Part shown: piece after piece, positions 35,467 to 47,405 of the stretch
Numbering within the stretch: position 1 is the stretch's first letter
How the letters are laid out: every line of letters starts with the position of its first letter
From: Sanghuangporus weigelae
Lineage: Eukaryota > Basidiomycota > Agaricomycetes > Hymenochaetales > Hymenochaetaceae
DNA length: 64,000 bases
Assembly (NCBI GenBank): GCA_033182465.1
Contig: CP137318.1
Location: 1,736,001 to 1,800,000, forward strand
Direction: 5' to 3'
Notes under the pieces: generated by a model
Database searches by the model: none
The model's input: the letters and a program-made list of their open reading frames with translations, nothing else
What the model was told of the DNA's origin: nothing
Made by a program: the position numbers and the translations under genes

Positions 35467-36286
35467 CCAGGGTCCGATCGAATTGAACGATTTTCTTTTG
35501 CCCCTTACGACCTTGTATTTGTTATGCGTTGTAGAAATTTATTTGATCGATAAGGAATGATCTAAGTAGTATGCGAACTGTATCTCCCGATATGTACTTT
35601 TACTTGTTGACGTTAGTGTACTAGTAAAAAATGTTTGAGGGGTTGGTGTGTATAGGTGCTTATGGGTGCTCGTTTACTGTTGTGTTGTGTGCCAAGACAA
35701 GCAAGCACCACGCGGATCTTAACAAAGGGAATCCAAACATAGTCAATGTCAAAAATTCATTGTATTTCCTCAGTGCTCCGTTTTGTTATGCAGGCCGCAA
35801 TCAGGGTGTATCGAGTGTAAAGTATAGATATCGGGTTGAGCCACTTGCCAGTCGAAGTTCACAGTCAAAGCGTTGTGCATAATATTAGAGAATTGCGCTC
35901 TTGGATAAGCTCGAAGGCCGGTCTTTGACATGTGGGTGGTCACAACAGAATTCAAGCCACCACCGTCTCCATAACCAAGCAGCGACCCTCTTTGAGATGT
36001 TCCTATCACAAGAACTGCCGGTTCCGATCGCCTTTTTCCATAAGCGTCGCCGGACCCACACGAGGAAATATCGCAGCTTTGGCGATCGCCTTGATCCGTA
36101 GAAGGCTTAAAAGGCGTGGCATGGTCGAGCAATCCTGCATTCCTCCCTCCTTCTTATCCTCCCACCAATTCTGATAGCAAAGTTCTGGTTAGTAGGCCTT
36201 TCAAGGTTCGTCTTCTTCTTGTCATTTCCACCAAATACGCACTCGACTGCATGTACTGACCAGCATCGCTTATCATCAGTCGACAC
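35467..36286. other. Intergenic, 820 bp
   Basis: Holds the 3' region of the PB1 gene and the promoter of the F-box gene. I see no supported exon. Confidence 0.5.
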
Positions 36287-37966
36287 ATGCATCGGCACCA
36301 TCACCACCATACGCAGAGAGAGGGTCCATTGGACCCAGAAGTCGAGAAGCGTAACCGCGAGGAAGACCATTTGTTGAAGCTCTGGACCCTAGAAGCCGGA
36401 CGCAGGCTGTTGAATGACTCTAGACCTACCCGGCCGACGAACAGGAATGCAGTAAAGGCGCAACTCACCCAACTCAACCATCAGCTACACCAGTTGTCTA
36501 AGAAACGTCTGGAACCGCATACGAATGAATTGATTGCCTCGATTGCCCAAGTCGTGGCTATGAAAATGTTGTTGACTTACTGGCTCTTTCCCATAAATAA
36601 CTTGCCTGTCGAACTCTTGCAGCACATAATGTCGATTGCGACGACATCACAGCCATTCTCGCAGATATCAAGAACGCGGATTAGGCTCGCCTCTGTTTGC
36701 AAGCGCTGGCGGTCAGCGGCCATCGGAATGTCCTCGTTGTGGTCTGTAATTCGGGTGACAGAACAACCCCCGTTCCCTCTTACGCAAATATGCCTGCAGC
36801 GCGCGGGGTCGCAGCTCATCTCAATCTGCGTTGATCAACGCAAACCCAACTGGAGTGGCTTAGAGGATGATCACCGCTTGCAACCGAAGGACATGCAATC
36901 TTTGATAGTATATATCACTAAGGGTTTCTCTCAAGTTCGTGAGCTCTCGATCTTGGCGGATACGTGGGCAGTAATTACTGCAGCCGAGCAAGTTCTGCAA
37001 CGCGTTCCGTCTCCTCGCTCGTTACAGCGGCTCGAAATACGTCGTACCGGCAGTGCATATGTGCGCTTCGAGCCCTCTGGAGCGGCACCGGAGGGTGTCA
37101 GAATTCCTGTGCGCTTATTTGGGGGCGCCCAGGCACCGATGTTGAACCACCTTACACTGAATGGCGTTTATGCTGACTTTCGGTCTTCTTCGTTTCGAAA
37201 TCTTCGAGTGCTCGAAATGCGAAAAATGGCTACCGAACAGATGCCCAACATGAAGGACTTTTATCCGGTGCTGGAGGGATCGCCGTATCTGGAAAAGCTA
37301 ACGTTCCATTGTGCTTGTCCAACGTTAACGGGGCCTGAAGATTATTCGATCTGGGAGGATGCGGAGGTCAAGCTGACATACCTTCGTGAGCTTGCGCTTT
37401 GCGATTTGCTCCCTTTCTATGCCATGTTTCTCGTGCGGCTCATCTCCGCCCCTAACCTACAGCGACTAAGGTTAGAGAGAATCCATAATCCCGACGATAT
37501 GGATGTCAACGAATTGATCACGGAGCTTTGTTATAAGCCCCGTGATAAGCTCACTGAGCTGGTCGTCTATGATCTGGTTTGTAACGATATTCCGATGATT
37601 GCGTCGTGGATAGGCCGAACGTCTGTCCGGCGTCTGAGAGTCGGAAAAGTTCCAGATGCATTCTTTATAGCTCTGACACGCCGTATTAAAGCGCCTCCCG
37701 TCAGTGCAAGGGATAGACAACTTGGTCTTCGGTCTGTATGCCCCTGGCTTGAGACGTTCGAGGTGCCTACATGGGATGGAATCTCTTTTTTGACGTTTCA
37801 GATGTTCTGCGTAGAGAGAAACGAATCCTTGCGGTCTCTCGTCATCGGACAAAAGGTTTGGGACGCATTGCGCGAAGAAGAGAGGGAATGGCTATCGCAA
37901 TCACGCACGCGTCGGCTGCAAGTGGTTCCGCAACGTTTCTTTGAAGAAAAGGATGAATTTGAATAA
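36287..37966 (+). CDS. F-box protein with leucine-rich C-terminal region
   Basis: Intronless, 559 aa. A His-rich start (MHRHHHHH) is followed by a helical segment with Leu/Gln heptads (about 55-85), then an F-box at about 103-155: LPVELLQHIMSIA ... LASVCKRWRSAAIGMSSLWSVI. The rest resembles the irregular leucine-rich repeats that follow F-boxes in the very large agaric F-box families, for example the LRELALCDLLPF, LQRLRLERI and VRRLRVGKV segments. Such proteins bind Skp1 through the F-box and present substrates to an SCF ubiquitin ligase. The substrate is unknown. The start is the first ATG in frame. Confidence 0.88.
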   Translation: MHRHHHHHTQREGPLDPEVEKRNREEDHLLKLWTLEAGRRLLNDSRPTRPTNRNAVKAQLTQLNHQLHQLSKKRLEPHTNELIASIAQVVAMKMLLTYWLFPINNLPVELLQHIMSIATTSQPFSQISRTRIRLASVCKRWRSAAIGMSSLWSVIRVTEQPPFPLTQICLQRAGSQLISICVDQRKPNWSGLEDDHRLQPKDMQSLIVYITKGFSQVRELSILADTWAVITAAEQVLQRVPSPRSLQRLEIRRTGSAYVRFEPSGAAPEGVRIPVRLFGGAQAPMLNHLTLNGVYADFRSSSFRNLRVLEMRKMATEQMPNMKDFYPVLEGSPYLEKLTFHCACPTLTGPEDYSIWEDAEVKLTYLRELALCDLLPFYAMFLVRLISAPNLQRLRLERIHNPDDMDVNELITELCYKPRDKLTELVVYDLVCNDIPMIASWIGRTSVRRLRVGKVPDAFFIALTRRIKAPPVSARDRQLGLRSVCPWLETFEVPTWDGISFLTFQMFCVERNESLRSLVIGQKVWDALREEEREWLSQSRTRRLQVVPQRFFEEKDEFE

Positions 37967-38188
37967 GGAACTCGCTACTCGCTGTATGGATGAAAGAAAT
38001 GTACAGTATAGTGAAATATGTTTCATATTGTAATATTATATTGTTGTAAATAAAGTAACGTCGATCTCATGATTATAAAAGGAAGCGGTGATCAATAACT
38101 GGAGCGTGCAATAATTTTTTCTTGTCTGTTGTTACAAAACGCCTACACATGAGGCCGACCTTTGCTTCCTTACCTATCTCTTCCTGCA

Positions 38189-41100
38189 ATGTTGTCCGCC
38201 GGACTACCCAATTGCGAAGATCTAGCTTCTAGAGTGAGTGCGAAAGCCAAGGAAAAAGGGAAGGGAAATGCGACGGGGTCCAGAAAGGCTACCTTGGTTT
38301 CCGCAAGGGGAGCTTCCAGTTATATACGCAGTTCGGTAGAGGAGAATGCGACGGAATGGCCATGGGTGACGCTTGCAGACGTATCGACTGGCTCTCGACC
38401 TGTTGTATTCACTTCTGATGGGAAGTACGTCCAATTTTGTCTCGTTTTGCTTAAGCACGTCTGAGGAGGATTTCATTCCAGCTATTTTTTCTCCATAGTC
38501 GGCTCATCCGTCAGAATATATTCTGTTGCTAGTGGGAAAGTTGTTTCGACGCTTTCTTCATCGTCAATAGGTAGCTCAGCCTCTCGCGTCGCTATCGGAG
38601 AAGGGCATTCAGATGTCATTACGTCTGCCATTCTCAACCCAGCTGATCCTTTTCAACTTCTTACCGCATCTCTCGACGGCGACATAAAAATTTGGAACTT
38701 TCTTGATGCCGTTCTTCTGGACACAATACACATTGGGGATCCGATATCCAATATGTGCGCTCATGAGAAATTCAAGGGTCAGGTCTTTGTTGCGGTCCCG
38801 ACCAAGGTGAAGAGAAAGATGGGATCTGGTGAGTCACAGTGTGGGTCTTATTTATGGGCATACGCTCATTTGAATCATTCCGTCAGTGTCTCTTGGCAGC
38901 GGCAATACGATTATATATCGTGTTTCTCTGAAACGCAAGCAGACATCGTCGGTTGAGCGTGCTAGACCTTCCGATATCATTCGTATAGGGAAAACTAAAG
39001 CCGCAGTAGCACTGAGCATATCGCCGAGTGGATCGTGGCTTGTTGTTGTAGCGGGGAACAAGGCACACGTTTGCCGTGCGAATTCAACAGAATCCGGCTT
39101 CATAAATTTCGTATCTCCAGAAAAACTTACCTGCCTTACTTTCCACCCAACCGAAGACTATTTCGCGACGGGAGATGAAACTGGCCAGATCAGACTCTGG
39201 TATTGCCTAGATAACCGACTAGCTGTCTCTGACACCACACAAGATAGAAAAGCGCAGACGACAACAATGCATTGGCATGCCCACTCGGTGTCGTCCGTAG
39301 CATTCTCAAAAAATGGCTCGTACTTATTGAGCGGAGGGGAAGAAAGCGTCCTAGTTATTTGGCGGATTCAAACTGGCAGGAAAGAATTTGTTCCCCGCCT
39401 TGGTTCCCCTATAACGACCATTACAGTACGAACGGACGGAGAGACCGAAGAGTATCTTGTGGGGCTTGCAGATGGGAGCTATCTGTTTGTGGATTCCGGC
39501 TCCTTAGCCGTTAATCGTACCATTGCATGCATCAGATTAGGTGAGAGAAACTTCTATACTATATCGAATCTGTCACACTAAGTTGTTGTATAGACCCGAA
39601 AGGGACTGGCCGTCCGGCTCATACACCTGTCCCTCTTGCGGCTCACGGGAAGACATCCACTTTGATTCTGCCAGCATCGCACCCTTCATCTCTTCAAATG
39701 TTCTCCCCCACTACCTCTGCGTTATCAGAACTGGAAATCTCCTCAACGAATAGAGTGTCTCGCCGGGACGAGAAAGAAATTGAATTTGCTCGAATCGATT
39801 TCGTCGCGGTTAGTCCTTCGGGAGATTGGATGGCGACAGTCGATGTTCGCGATAATGACGAAGAGTTCAGCGCAGAAGTTAATTTGAAAATATGGAGATG
39901 GGACTCTTCTACATGGTCGCTTAATACAAGGGTGGAGCACCCTCACGGGCCGAAGAAGGTAGTTGAGATGGGTTTCTGCCCCCGAATGGCGAAGAGCAAT
40001 GAGCTTCTGATGACTGTTGGTATGGATGGTAATGTGAAAACATGGTGTATAAGGTCTATTATTGCGAAAGGGACAATTATAGAAGGTACGTCGGCATTTT
40101 TCTTCAATAACATTCCTCAACTGAACTCATGTCATCGTATTCTAGATTTCTGGATAAGTCGGTCAATAATATCCTCTCGGTCCGAGATACCTACCGATGC
40201 ATGCTGGTCTCCTGATGGATCCGTATTAGCAGCGTCTTTTGGCCGCCAGATCGCCCTTTACGATTCTTATTCAAATCTTCCGCTCAGCCACCTCGCTGCG
40301 ATGGATATCCGAACCATTAAATCCATCCGATTCGTGGGCAGAAGAGGCAGGTACTTAATTGCCACAGGTAGAAACAACGCGGTTTTGTGGGATTTAGTTA
40401 CCCGCACTGGTAAGTGGTCATTACTCATTAGAAACATAGTTACTCATAGTGTTCTCACTAGTCTGCTGGCACTATTATACGCCTTGCGCGATTGCACAGT
40501 CCTTGGCGCATCCACACGAAGATCTAGCAATCTTGATCACCCAGCCTTTCGTTGAAGACGATGCTCTCAGGACGTCCAAAGTATTGTTTTTCGGGCCGAG
40601 CTCAGCACGGCCTATGGACATAAGAATTCTTCCTTTTCGCTTTCGTGCGGTAGATTGGAATTATGATGGCTCAAAAAATGCCACCCGATGCTTGATTGGT
40701 ATAACACAATCTTGGAATATTGTTGCTTGTGGCGAAGAGTCGCGGACTACCCCGACTATGCAGGATGTGGCTCGAGAAATTGACAGTACAACCGGTGTGC
40801 TTCCGAGGAAGACCCTATTCCAAGATATTTTCGGTAGATCGGCATTCGCAGATACCCCTGCAACTGCTTCATCGACTATCGCTGTGGTGTCCGACCTTAG
40901 CAGCGGAGACAGACAGGTTTCTTTGTCTCTTTTTGACGTACCAGCATACTTGGCTCCTCCCTTAGAGAGTATATATTCCTCATTGATTGGAAGCTTCTTG
41001 ATCAAGCCATTGGAAGACACTGGACCTCCGTTATTACAAGACCACGATGAATCTGAGGACATGGTTGTCGATGACGAGCCGAGACAAGTCCTCCGGCAAA

Positions 41101-41452
41101 ACCGGATGGTGGAAGACAATGAGCTAGATAGCCTGGTTGAACTCTTCCGGAAGCACTCTGTGAATCGTGAGTATCTCACTATCAAACGCATTTCTTCTTC
41201 ATACAGTAACTCTGGCGCACAGGACCGCACGCAGGACATAATGTTAACGGTATAGTCAACGGAGTCAATAAAGCTCACGCCAACGGAGTTCTATTCGGCA
41301 ATATCCAGTCGCACGCTTCGACACCCCGACTTCCTCACATTAGCAAAAAAACGGACAAAATCCCTCAAAATCCCGCTGCTTCGGTGGCTCCGCAGCCTAC
41401 TGCATCTGCGCCTGTTACAGTTGGCAAAAAGCGGAAGAAAAGTATATCATAG
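38189..41452 (+). CDS. NAN1: WDR75/Nan1 (Utp17), small-subunit processome WD40 protein
   Basis: Component of the t-UTP subcomplex needed for rDNA transcription and early 18S pre-rRNA processing in the nucleolus. Seven exons join to 975 aa: 38189-38424, 38482-38828, 38887-39540, 39594-40085, 40146-40409, 40462-41166, 41223-41452. Two groups of WD repeats are visible; examples are LTASLDGDIKIWNF, FATGDETGQIRLWY, LLSGGEESVLVIWR, LMTVGMDGNVKTWC and VLAASFGRQIALYD. A Lys/Gly-rich N-terminal stretch precedes them. The conserved C-terminal part includes ELDSLVELFRKH, and the end is a basic KKRKKS tail that could be a nucleolar signal. The identity rests on length, double-propeller layout and the C-terminal block. 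Confidence 0.82.
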
Positions 41453-41519
41453 ACCTCATGGTGATTCATTTGTTATCTGTTATCGTTGTTTACATCGCAA
41501 TAATCATATAGCATGACCT

Positions 41520-42712
41520 TCAAATCGATTTGCGAAGCAGCTGCGGGTCCCGTTGCTTTTTCAGTTCTATAAGAGCCAGAGCAACATCGAGAACGTCCTT
41601 ATCGATCCGAGCTTGGTCGTCGAAGCTCCTGCTGCTAGGAAGCGCGCGACACACCCGGCTTCCGTTCGTTGGGCCCGACGAATCGTTCCTCATTGTGTTC
41701 GCGGTCGGGCTCTGCGGCTTTTGGTCGGTCCTCTGACGCTGAAGGATAGTCCCGACGGGCGGTGGCAGAAGACTCGTGGATTCCTGATTAGAGGGACTAG
41801 AGCCGGTTCGAGATCTTTTCGTCGAGCGCTTGTCATTCAAGCACGCCCACTCCAAGGAGCGGTGTCTTTTCTGGAGGTCGACCAATTCTGGTACAATTTC
41901 TGGTAGGGAGGATTGGGACTGAGAAGCCTCTGATGTTGGTCCAGGTGGCGAGGAAGGAAGGAAGTCCCAGATGTCAGAAAAAGTTCTCTCTTCTCCAGAA
42001 GTCTTTGGAAGAGCCACGGACTTAGTTTCGCAGGATCCTCCAGACTTGTACAAAGCAATGTCGTGAGGCGTCGTGTTGTTATTGACATCGCCGAGTATTT
42101 GTCTCGTTTCCCGACTCTCAGGATCGTCAATTTGAATGCTTTCGTTAAGTTTGTTGGACGGTCGCCTCTTATTCTGGAACCATACCGAGACGACTTTTAG
42201 CTCTCTGAAATCAAATGATGTCAGGGCTCCTTTAAGTAGAGACGGAGGACAATGATCTCCTACAGTCCGAGTTCTACTGCGAGGACACGCCTGGACTCGA
42301 GGGAGGGACTGTTTCCGCGCCTTGCAAGGTCCTCTAAGGCAATACGTTGAGGGGTCGTCAACTTGCGTCGAGTCCTTTTGTGAGACGATTCCGTCAGTGT
42401 AAATTGCCCTTTGGCATTTTGAGGGGTATTGAGTACGAATTGCACCTCAGTCTCATGCGCATCCACCGGTCTGGGTAAAAGAGTGAGAAGCTTCACATGA
42501 TCGACATGCTGATCGTGTGCGTCTACTTGATCTGAATCGACTTCTATCGAGGGAGAAGCTGTGCTTGCGGAACGTGTGGAACGCTTCGGTGGTAACATGT
42601 CAGGAAGCGGGGTCGACCTGGAATCAATTCGCGATTCGATCTTCGGCATTCTTATACGTTCATCGAGGCTGGCACTGACACAGAATATGATGTTCAGAAG
42701 TGGCTGACCCAT
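41520..42712 (-). CDS. Homeodomain transcription factor
   Basis: Two exons, 42264-42712 and 41520-42204, give 377 aa. The homeodomain spans about residues 111-168: HKRTRRKLTTPQ starts the N-terminal arm and helix 1, and the intron falls at the start of helix 3. That helix reads ELKVVSVWFQNKRRP, with Trp, Phe, Asn and Arg in their invariant places. It has the ordinary 60-residue form, not the three-residue-longer TALE form. The flanks are Ser/Pro-rich and low complexity, with a KRSTKRSR basic patch. The ATG at 42712 gives a hydrophobic N-terminus; Met at 42649 (MPKIES) is an equally good start. It is not paired with a second homeodomain gene, so a mating-type A locus is unlikely. Confidence 0.9.
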
Positions 42713-42841
42713 GCTGCCTACGACATTAATTTAAAACAAGACCAACCCATTCGGATATAGAAGTTAGCACACGCTTAGTGTACAAGTAACAATCACCGGA
42801 TAAAATATAGAAAACGATACGAGTTCAGTCAGTTCATGACC

Positions 42842-44254
42842 TTAGGCAGTAATACCCAAGGCAGCTCTCTGTTGGGCTACAAACAGACTTTTGCCCTTCA
42901 CCATCGGGACAATTGTGTCGCCAAATGTCAGACCCCACAGTAGACTGACATAGCCCGCGCCATGATACTAAAATGAATACAAAGAGATGAGATATGCATT
43001 CCGAAGTGCAGATATCAACCTCACTTTTCCATCCGTGATAAATATGCCTTCGAAAGGCGTCTGATAAGTCTTCTTTGGTTCCTTGCTTGCGATAATGCTA
43101 AGTAAATTTGCAGTTACTACGCCGGCATGACCAGGGGTTTTGGCGGCTTGCTTTTGCTCGTTGACGGCAATGATGTCGCCCGCGGCAAAAATGTCCGGGT
43201 GATTAGCGAGCTGAAGCGTCGGTCTAACTTTGACATAACCTCGCTCATCGAGGGAGTCATCTCCCAGAGATCTCAGTAGATCCGTATTCGGCTTCGGACC
43301 ACGTGTCAAAAGCTTCAGAAAGACGTTAGACTTATATCCTGAAGTAAAGATGAAAAGTAGGCAACACATACCACAAGATCAGCATTGAGCTTTTGCCCTT
43401 TCGTCGTTGCTATAGTGGTGAATTTGCCTTCTGGAACGTCATCGATGCGGTCATCAAGTATGAACTTGACGCCACGCTTGGACCATCTTCGAAGGACGTC
43501 TTTCCTGAATTTCTCCGGATACGTACTGTTCAGAGGGAGAGAGCCCATGGTAACAATGGTGATTTCCGTTTCCTACAACGCAGTTAGTTACTCTTCGCTA
43601 GAAGAAAAATAGTGAGCGACGCTTACAGGAAATACGTCGAGGATTTCTCCCGCGAATTCTGAGAAGGACTGTAAGAATGAAATCTCAGAGGGGCATGCAA
43701 TTACCGACCTAATCCAACCGATCCAGCGCCACCGATGACCACTGCCTTAGACTTCTTGAAAGCTTCTCTCCAGTTTTGGACGGAGGATACGAGTTCCTGC
43801 TTATTCTCAGCAACCACTGCTAGAGGGCCCTCCCAGATACTTCCAGTAGCGACAACGAGGTACCTAAACAAAACCAGTTGAATACAATCGATGATTATAA
43901 GGATATGTAATCGATGTACCTGAACGGAACTTTCTCTCCACTTTCAAGAACGACGTTACCGCCTGTTCCATTGGAATTCTTCTCAATGCTAACAACCTTC
44001 CCGAACTTGGTTGTCCCAAAATTGTTCACGAAAAGCTGGTCGTATGGAGTAAGCGCTGAATTCTCGAGGCTATCTTCTGAGGAGACGAGCATGCGAATAG
44101 CAGCAGGCAGATGCACGTGGACGTCTCGCTCAGTGATCAAGAGCAGGTTGTAGTTGGAGTGAACACTAGGTAGTTTCTGGGAGAGCTGACGAGCAATGGC
44201 TACTCCTGCGCATCCACCACCGACGACGACGATATTCTGTTTGCCACTGGCCAT
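42842..44254 (-). CDS. FAD/NAD(P)H oxidoreductase, AIFM2/FSP1-like
   Basis: Flavoprotein of the type II NADH dehydrogenase/AMID group that transfers electrons from NAD(P)H to quinones. The protein starts MASGKQNIVVVGGGCAGVAIARQL, whose FAD-binding GGGxxG has Cys-Ala. The second dinucleotide motif is VVVIGGGSVG (after about 43720). An EFAGEILDVFP stretch and the ATGS segment (after 43866) match the family, as does the FAD-ribityl motif DIFAAGDI. A GHAG block follows, and a short terminal exon ends ALGITA at 42842. There are about six exons. No myristoylation Gly is present at position 2, unlike animal FSP1. It shares a 660-bp divergent promoter region with the GNL1 gene. Confidence 0.87.
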
Positions 44255-44915
44255 AGTTCACAACAGAGATTGGACTGAAAGATGGGTGAAATTGAGAAAT
44301 AATATTGCGCGACCTCATGGTGATTTTATAGGAAGGTAAATGATGAGAATGCGACACGGAGTTCGTATTGAATTGAGTAAGCCGAGGGAATTTACGATAT
44401 TTCGCTTACGTGGGTTCGTCTAGAATCGTCCAGATCCGGTAATTTGTTTCCAGGCCCCGACTCGGCTCTTTCTGCTCTTTCAAACCAAACCAGACTTCCC
44501 CCGGCGGGATGGCTTTCAACGTGGGTTGACATTCATCTATGCCGTAAGACGTTTCATTCAGTCTGCTGTGATTCATTTTTCATTCCTTCTCAATTCGCGA
44601 AATTCGCGAATACACGGAATTCTGTCCGAAGAAGAACTGCATTGATATTTACTCACTTGTTTTCCATGTCAACTTCAAGCCTTCGTCAAATGATATGTAA
44701 GTCGCGTAGATGATTTATAGTTTGATTGCAACGCCCTCTCATTTGGAAGGCTCGGAAGTCGCTGAGAAGTAACCGTGTCGTGTCACTTCCTCGACGCGCG
44801 TTCAGGTCCCGTGCTTTATCACGTGATGCAAACTTGAAAAAACTAAACTCAAAAAAAACCATAGTCCAATTTGATGTAATCTTCGATCTTCAAGTCCATC
44901 TACTCCTCTTTCCAA
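44255..44915. promoter_or_regulatory. Divergent promoter region between oxidoreductase and GTPase genes
   Basis: This 661-bp spacer separates two start codons. I could not define a TATA box or factor site with confidence, and no coding exon is supported. Confidence 0.45.
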
Positions 44916-47107
44916 ATGCCGAGACGTAAACCTGTGTCAGGAAAGCAGCGAAAAGCCGAATTACAGGTCAAGCGAGCTATCAAACGCGGCGACCCTCCAC
45001 TAGATACTGTAACAAGCTCTCGCGGATCATCTAACGATCGAGGTCGTGGCGGTATACGTCGGCGAGGTAATCGAGCTGTCAGAGCAAACATAGATGCATC
45101 ACGTCGTCTTGAATCCTCTTTTGTGAAGTTTTCTCCCGAGCTCTTGGAGGAGGCTAAAGGAAAGGCATCTAGTCTTATCATCAAACGTCCTATTGCGGCC
45201 GAAAAAAATCTGTTTCCTACTTCGACAGACAATGACAACGAAGCACGGAAGCTCATAGTTCCGAGGCGCCCTAAGTGGCGGTATGATATGTCGAAAAAGG
45301 AGGTTGAAAGCAATGAAGTCGCTAATTTCAAGAGATGGCTTGACGAGACTGATCACATTATACAAGGCTGGAAAGCTGACGTCTCTGCTAAGGATGACTT
45401 GCTACGTCCTGGCGGAGATTCTGGATCTGGAATACCATCTTCTGGTTCTCAGGCCTTGGTGGATGATTCTGATCATATGCCTTACGCTCCTCCTCTCTTC
45501 GAGAGAAATTTAGAAGTGTGGCGTCAATTGTAGGTACCAGGTAATGCTTCATCTCAACTGTTCTCACTACATATTGAAGGTGGCGAGTGATTGAAATATG
45601 CGAAGTCCTGCTAGTTCTTGTCGATTCGCGTTGCCCGCCTCTTCATTATCCTGCTTCCCTTAACGCATATATCTCATCTTATCGACCGTTTCGCAAGGTG
45701 GTTTTCGTGCTCACCAAGGTTGACATCACTGGACCCAAAAGGTCTTACCTTTGGAAAGAATATCTGCGTAAAACTTACCCTAGTATCCGTGTTGTTACGG
45801 TCGAGAGCTATCTCAAGAAGGATAGCGGGGAAGGCCAAGGGAAACGCGTCATCAAAGAGCCATATATCCCAGGAGAATTGCGGTCAGAATTAGTCCGAAC
45901 TTTAAGGGAGGTCCACAACGAATTATGCACCCCCCCTCCGCACATTAGCTCGGACGCAGACAAATTGGCTAACTGGAGTCCCGCTGTCGTCTCTAACATA
46001 GATTGGGACGCGGTACTGAATGCGACGGATAGTGACATAACTCATGACCGACCTCTGCTCCCAACAGACGCAGACGATGAAGATAGTCCTGATATTGAAT
46101 GTATCAGAACAAAGGAGTTTTTATCGGTTGGCTTGATTGGTACGATCCTTGTCTGCCCTTCATTCAAATACAATTCCTAATTTCATGTCTCTTGATACCT
46201 GAACAGGACAGCCGAATGTCGGTAAAAGTTCTTTACTCAATGCATTGTTTGGACGCCACAAAGTTAAAGCATCAAAAACTCCTGGAAAGGTAGGGTCCAG
46301 AATGCGTTTCTAGGAAGGGCCAATGCTGTGCTGACGTGATCCAGACAAAACACTTTCAGACGTTATTCTGGTCCAAGCAAGTTAGGCTTGTAGACTGCCC
46401 TGGCTTAGTTTTTCCTAGCTTCACCGACTTGGAGATGCAGGTACTCGCAGGGATTCTTCCTATATCTCAGATACCCGCCATACCCTCATCGATCTACCGT
46501 GCACTTCAATATCTTCCGTTAGAGAGTATCCTGATGCTACAACATCCTGCGGAGAAAGACGGGATGCTAGAGAATAAGCGGACTTGGAGGGCTGGGATGC
46601 AACCGAATACAAAAACCACTGTAACTCGGCAATGGACGGCAATGGACGTGCTCACGGTGTTTGCAGAGAAGAACGGGTGGATCACTGCAAAAGCTGGTCG
46701 ACCTGATATCAATAGAGCTGGTAATTATAGTGAGTTGCTTGCTGTCTGTTCCGTACTTTCAGTCTACTCAAATTTGACTGCCAGTCCTCAGGGCACTTGC
46801 TGAAGGAAGAATCAAATGGGCTTTCTATCCACCAGATACCGACCCAAGTACGCTTGCTAAAGAAGATAAAGGCCAAGGTATATGGATCCAAGGAGAAGGC
46901 GAGGATATTGAGCACGCTTTCAGTGACCGTGGAGAAGAAAGTGACCAGTCCCAGACGGATTCTGAAGACGACGACACTCCGACGTCAGAAAGCACTGGAG
47001 ATGATGCGGTTTCACGTTCTGATCACGAAATTGCGATCAGCACTAGTGCTGGGATGTTTAGTGCCTTGACTTTGGAGGACGATGACGCCCAGCATGAGAG
47101 TGGATGA
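44916..47107 (+). CDS. GNL1: GNL1-type circularly permuted GTPase
   Basis: Five exons (44916-45529, 45580-46139, 46207-46289, 46345-46729, 46785-47107) give 654 aa. The GTPase motifs come in permuted order, G4-G5-G1-G2-G3: TKVD (VVFVLTKVDITG), then GQPNVGKSSLLNALFG (P-loop), TPGKTKHFQT, and DCPGLVFPSF. The lead-in RNLEVWRQLWRVIEICEVL and the DSRCPPLHYP box are typical of the GNL1/YawG branch, which works in ribosome biogenesis or nucleolar trafficking. The N-terminus is basic (MPRRKPVSGKQRKAELQ), as in relatives, and the C-terminus is acidic. The P-loop exon is only 83 nt. Exon 5 uses acceptor CCAG at 46784; the later CAG would shift the frame. Confidence 0.9.
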
Positions 47108-47405
47108 CTGTCTTTGTAAGTCCTGCAGATCGTCTGTTGTTGTGTCATTCTTGGGACTATGTAGAAATCTCAACGCGTAGCATCTTGTAATACGCAACCT
47201 TATGACACTCGGATATTGTGGTTTTCCTTTCAGGATATGTGCATTGATACTTTAGACTAACCCTGCACCCAACGTTTGCCCTCAGCCCATGCTTATTCTG
47301 TGCGCATCAGCTCTGCGGAGCCTTATCAGGAGCTCTATATAAGGAACATGTCTCTTTCGTGATTGATTCCTCCCATCTTAGCCGCTCTCCCCTGTGTATT
47401 CTTCA

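Noticed and set aside
41520-42712. Homeodomain gene as part of a mating-type A locus
   Set aside because: There is no divergently paired HD1/HD2 partner and no mitochondrial intermediate peptidase gene nearby. The ordinary homeodomain fits a developmental regulator.
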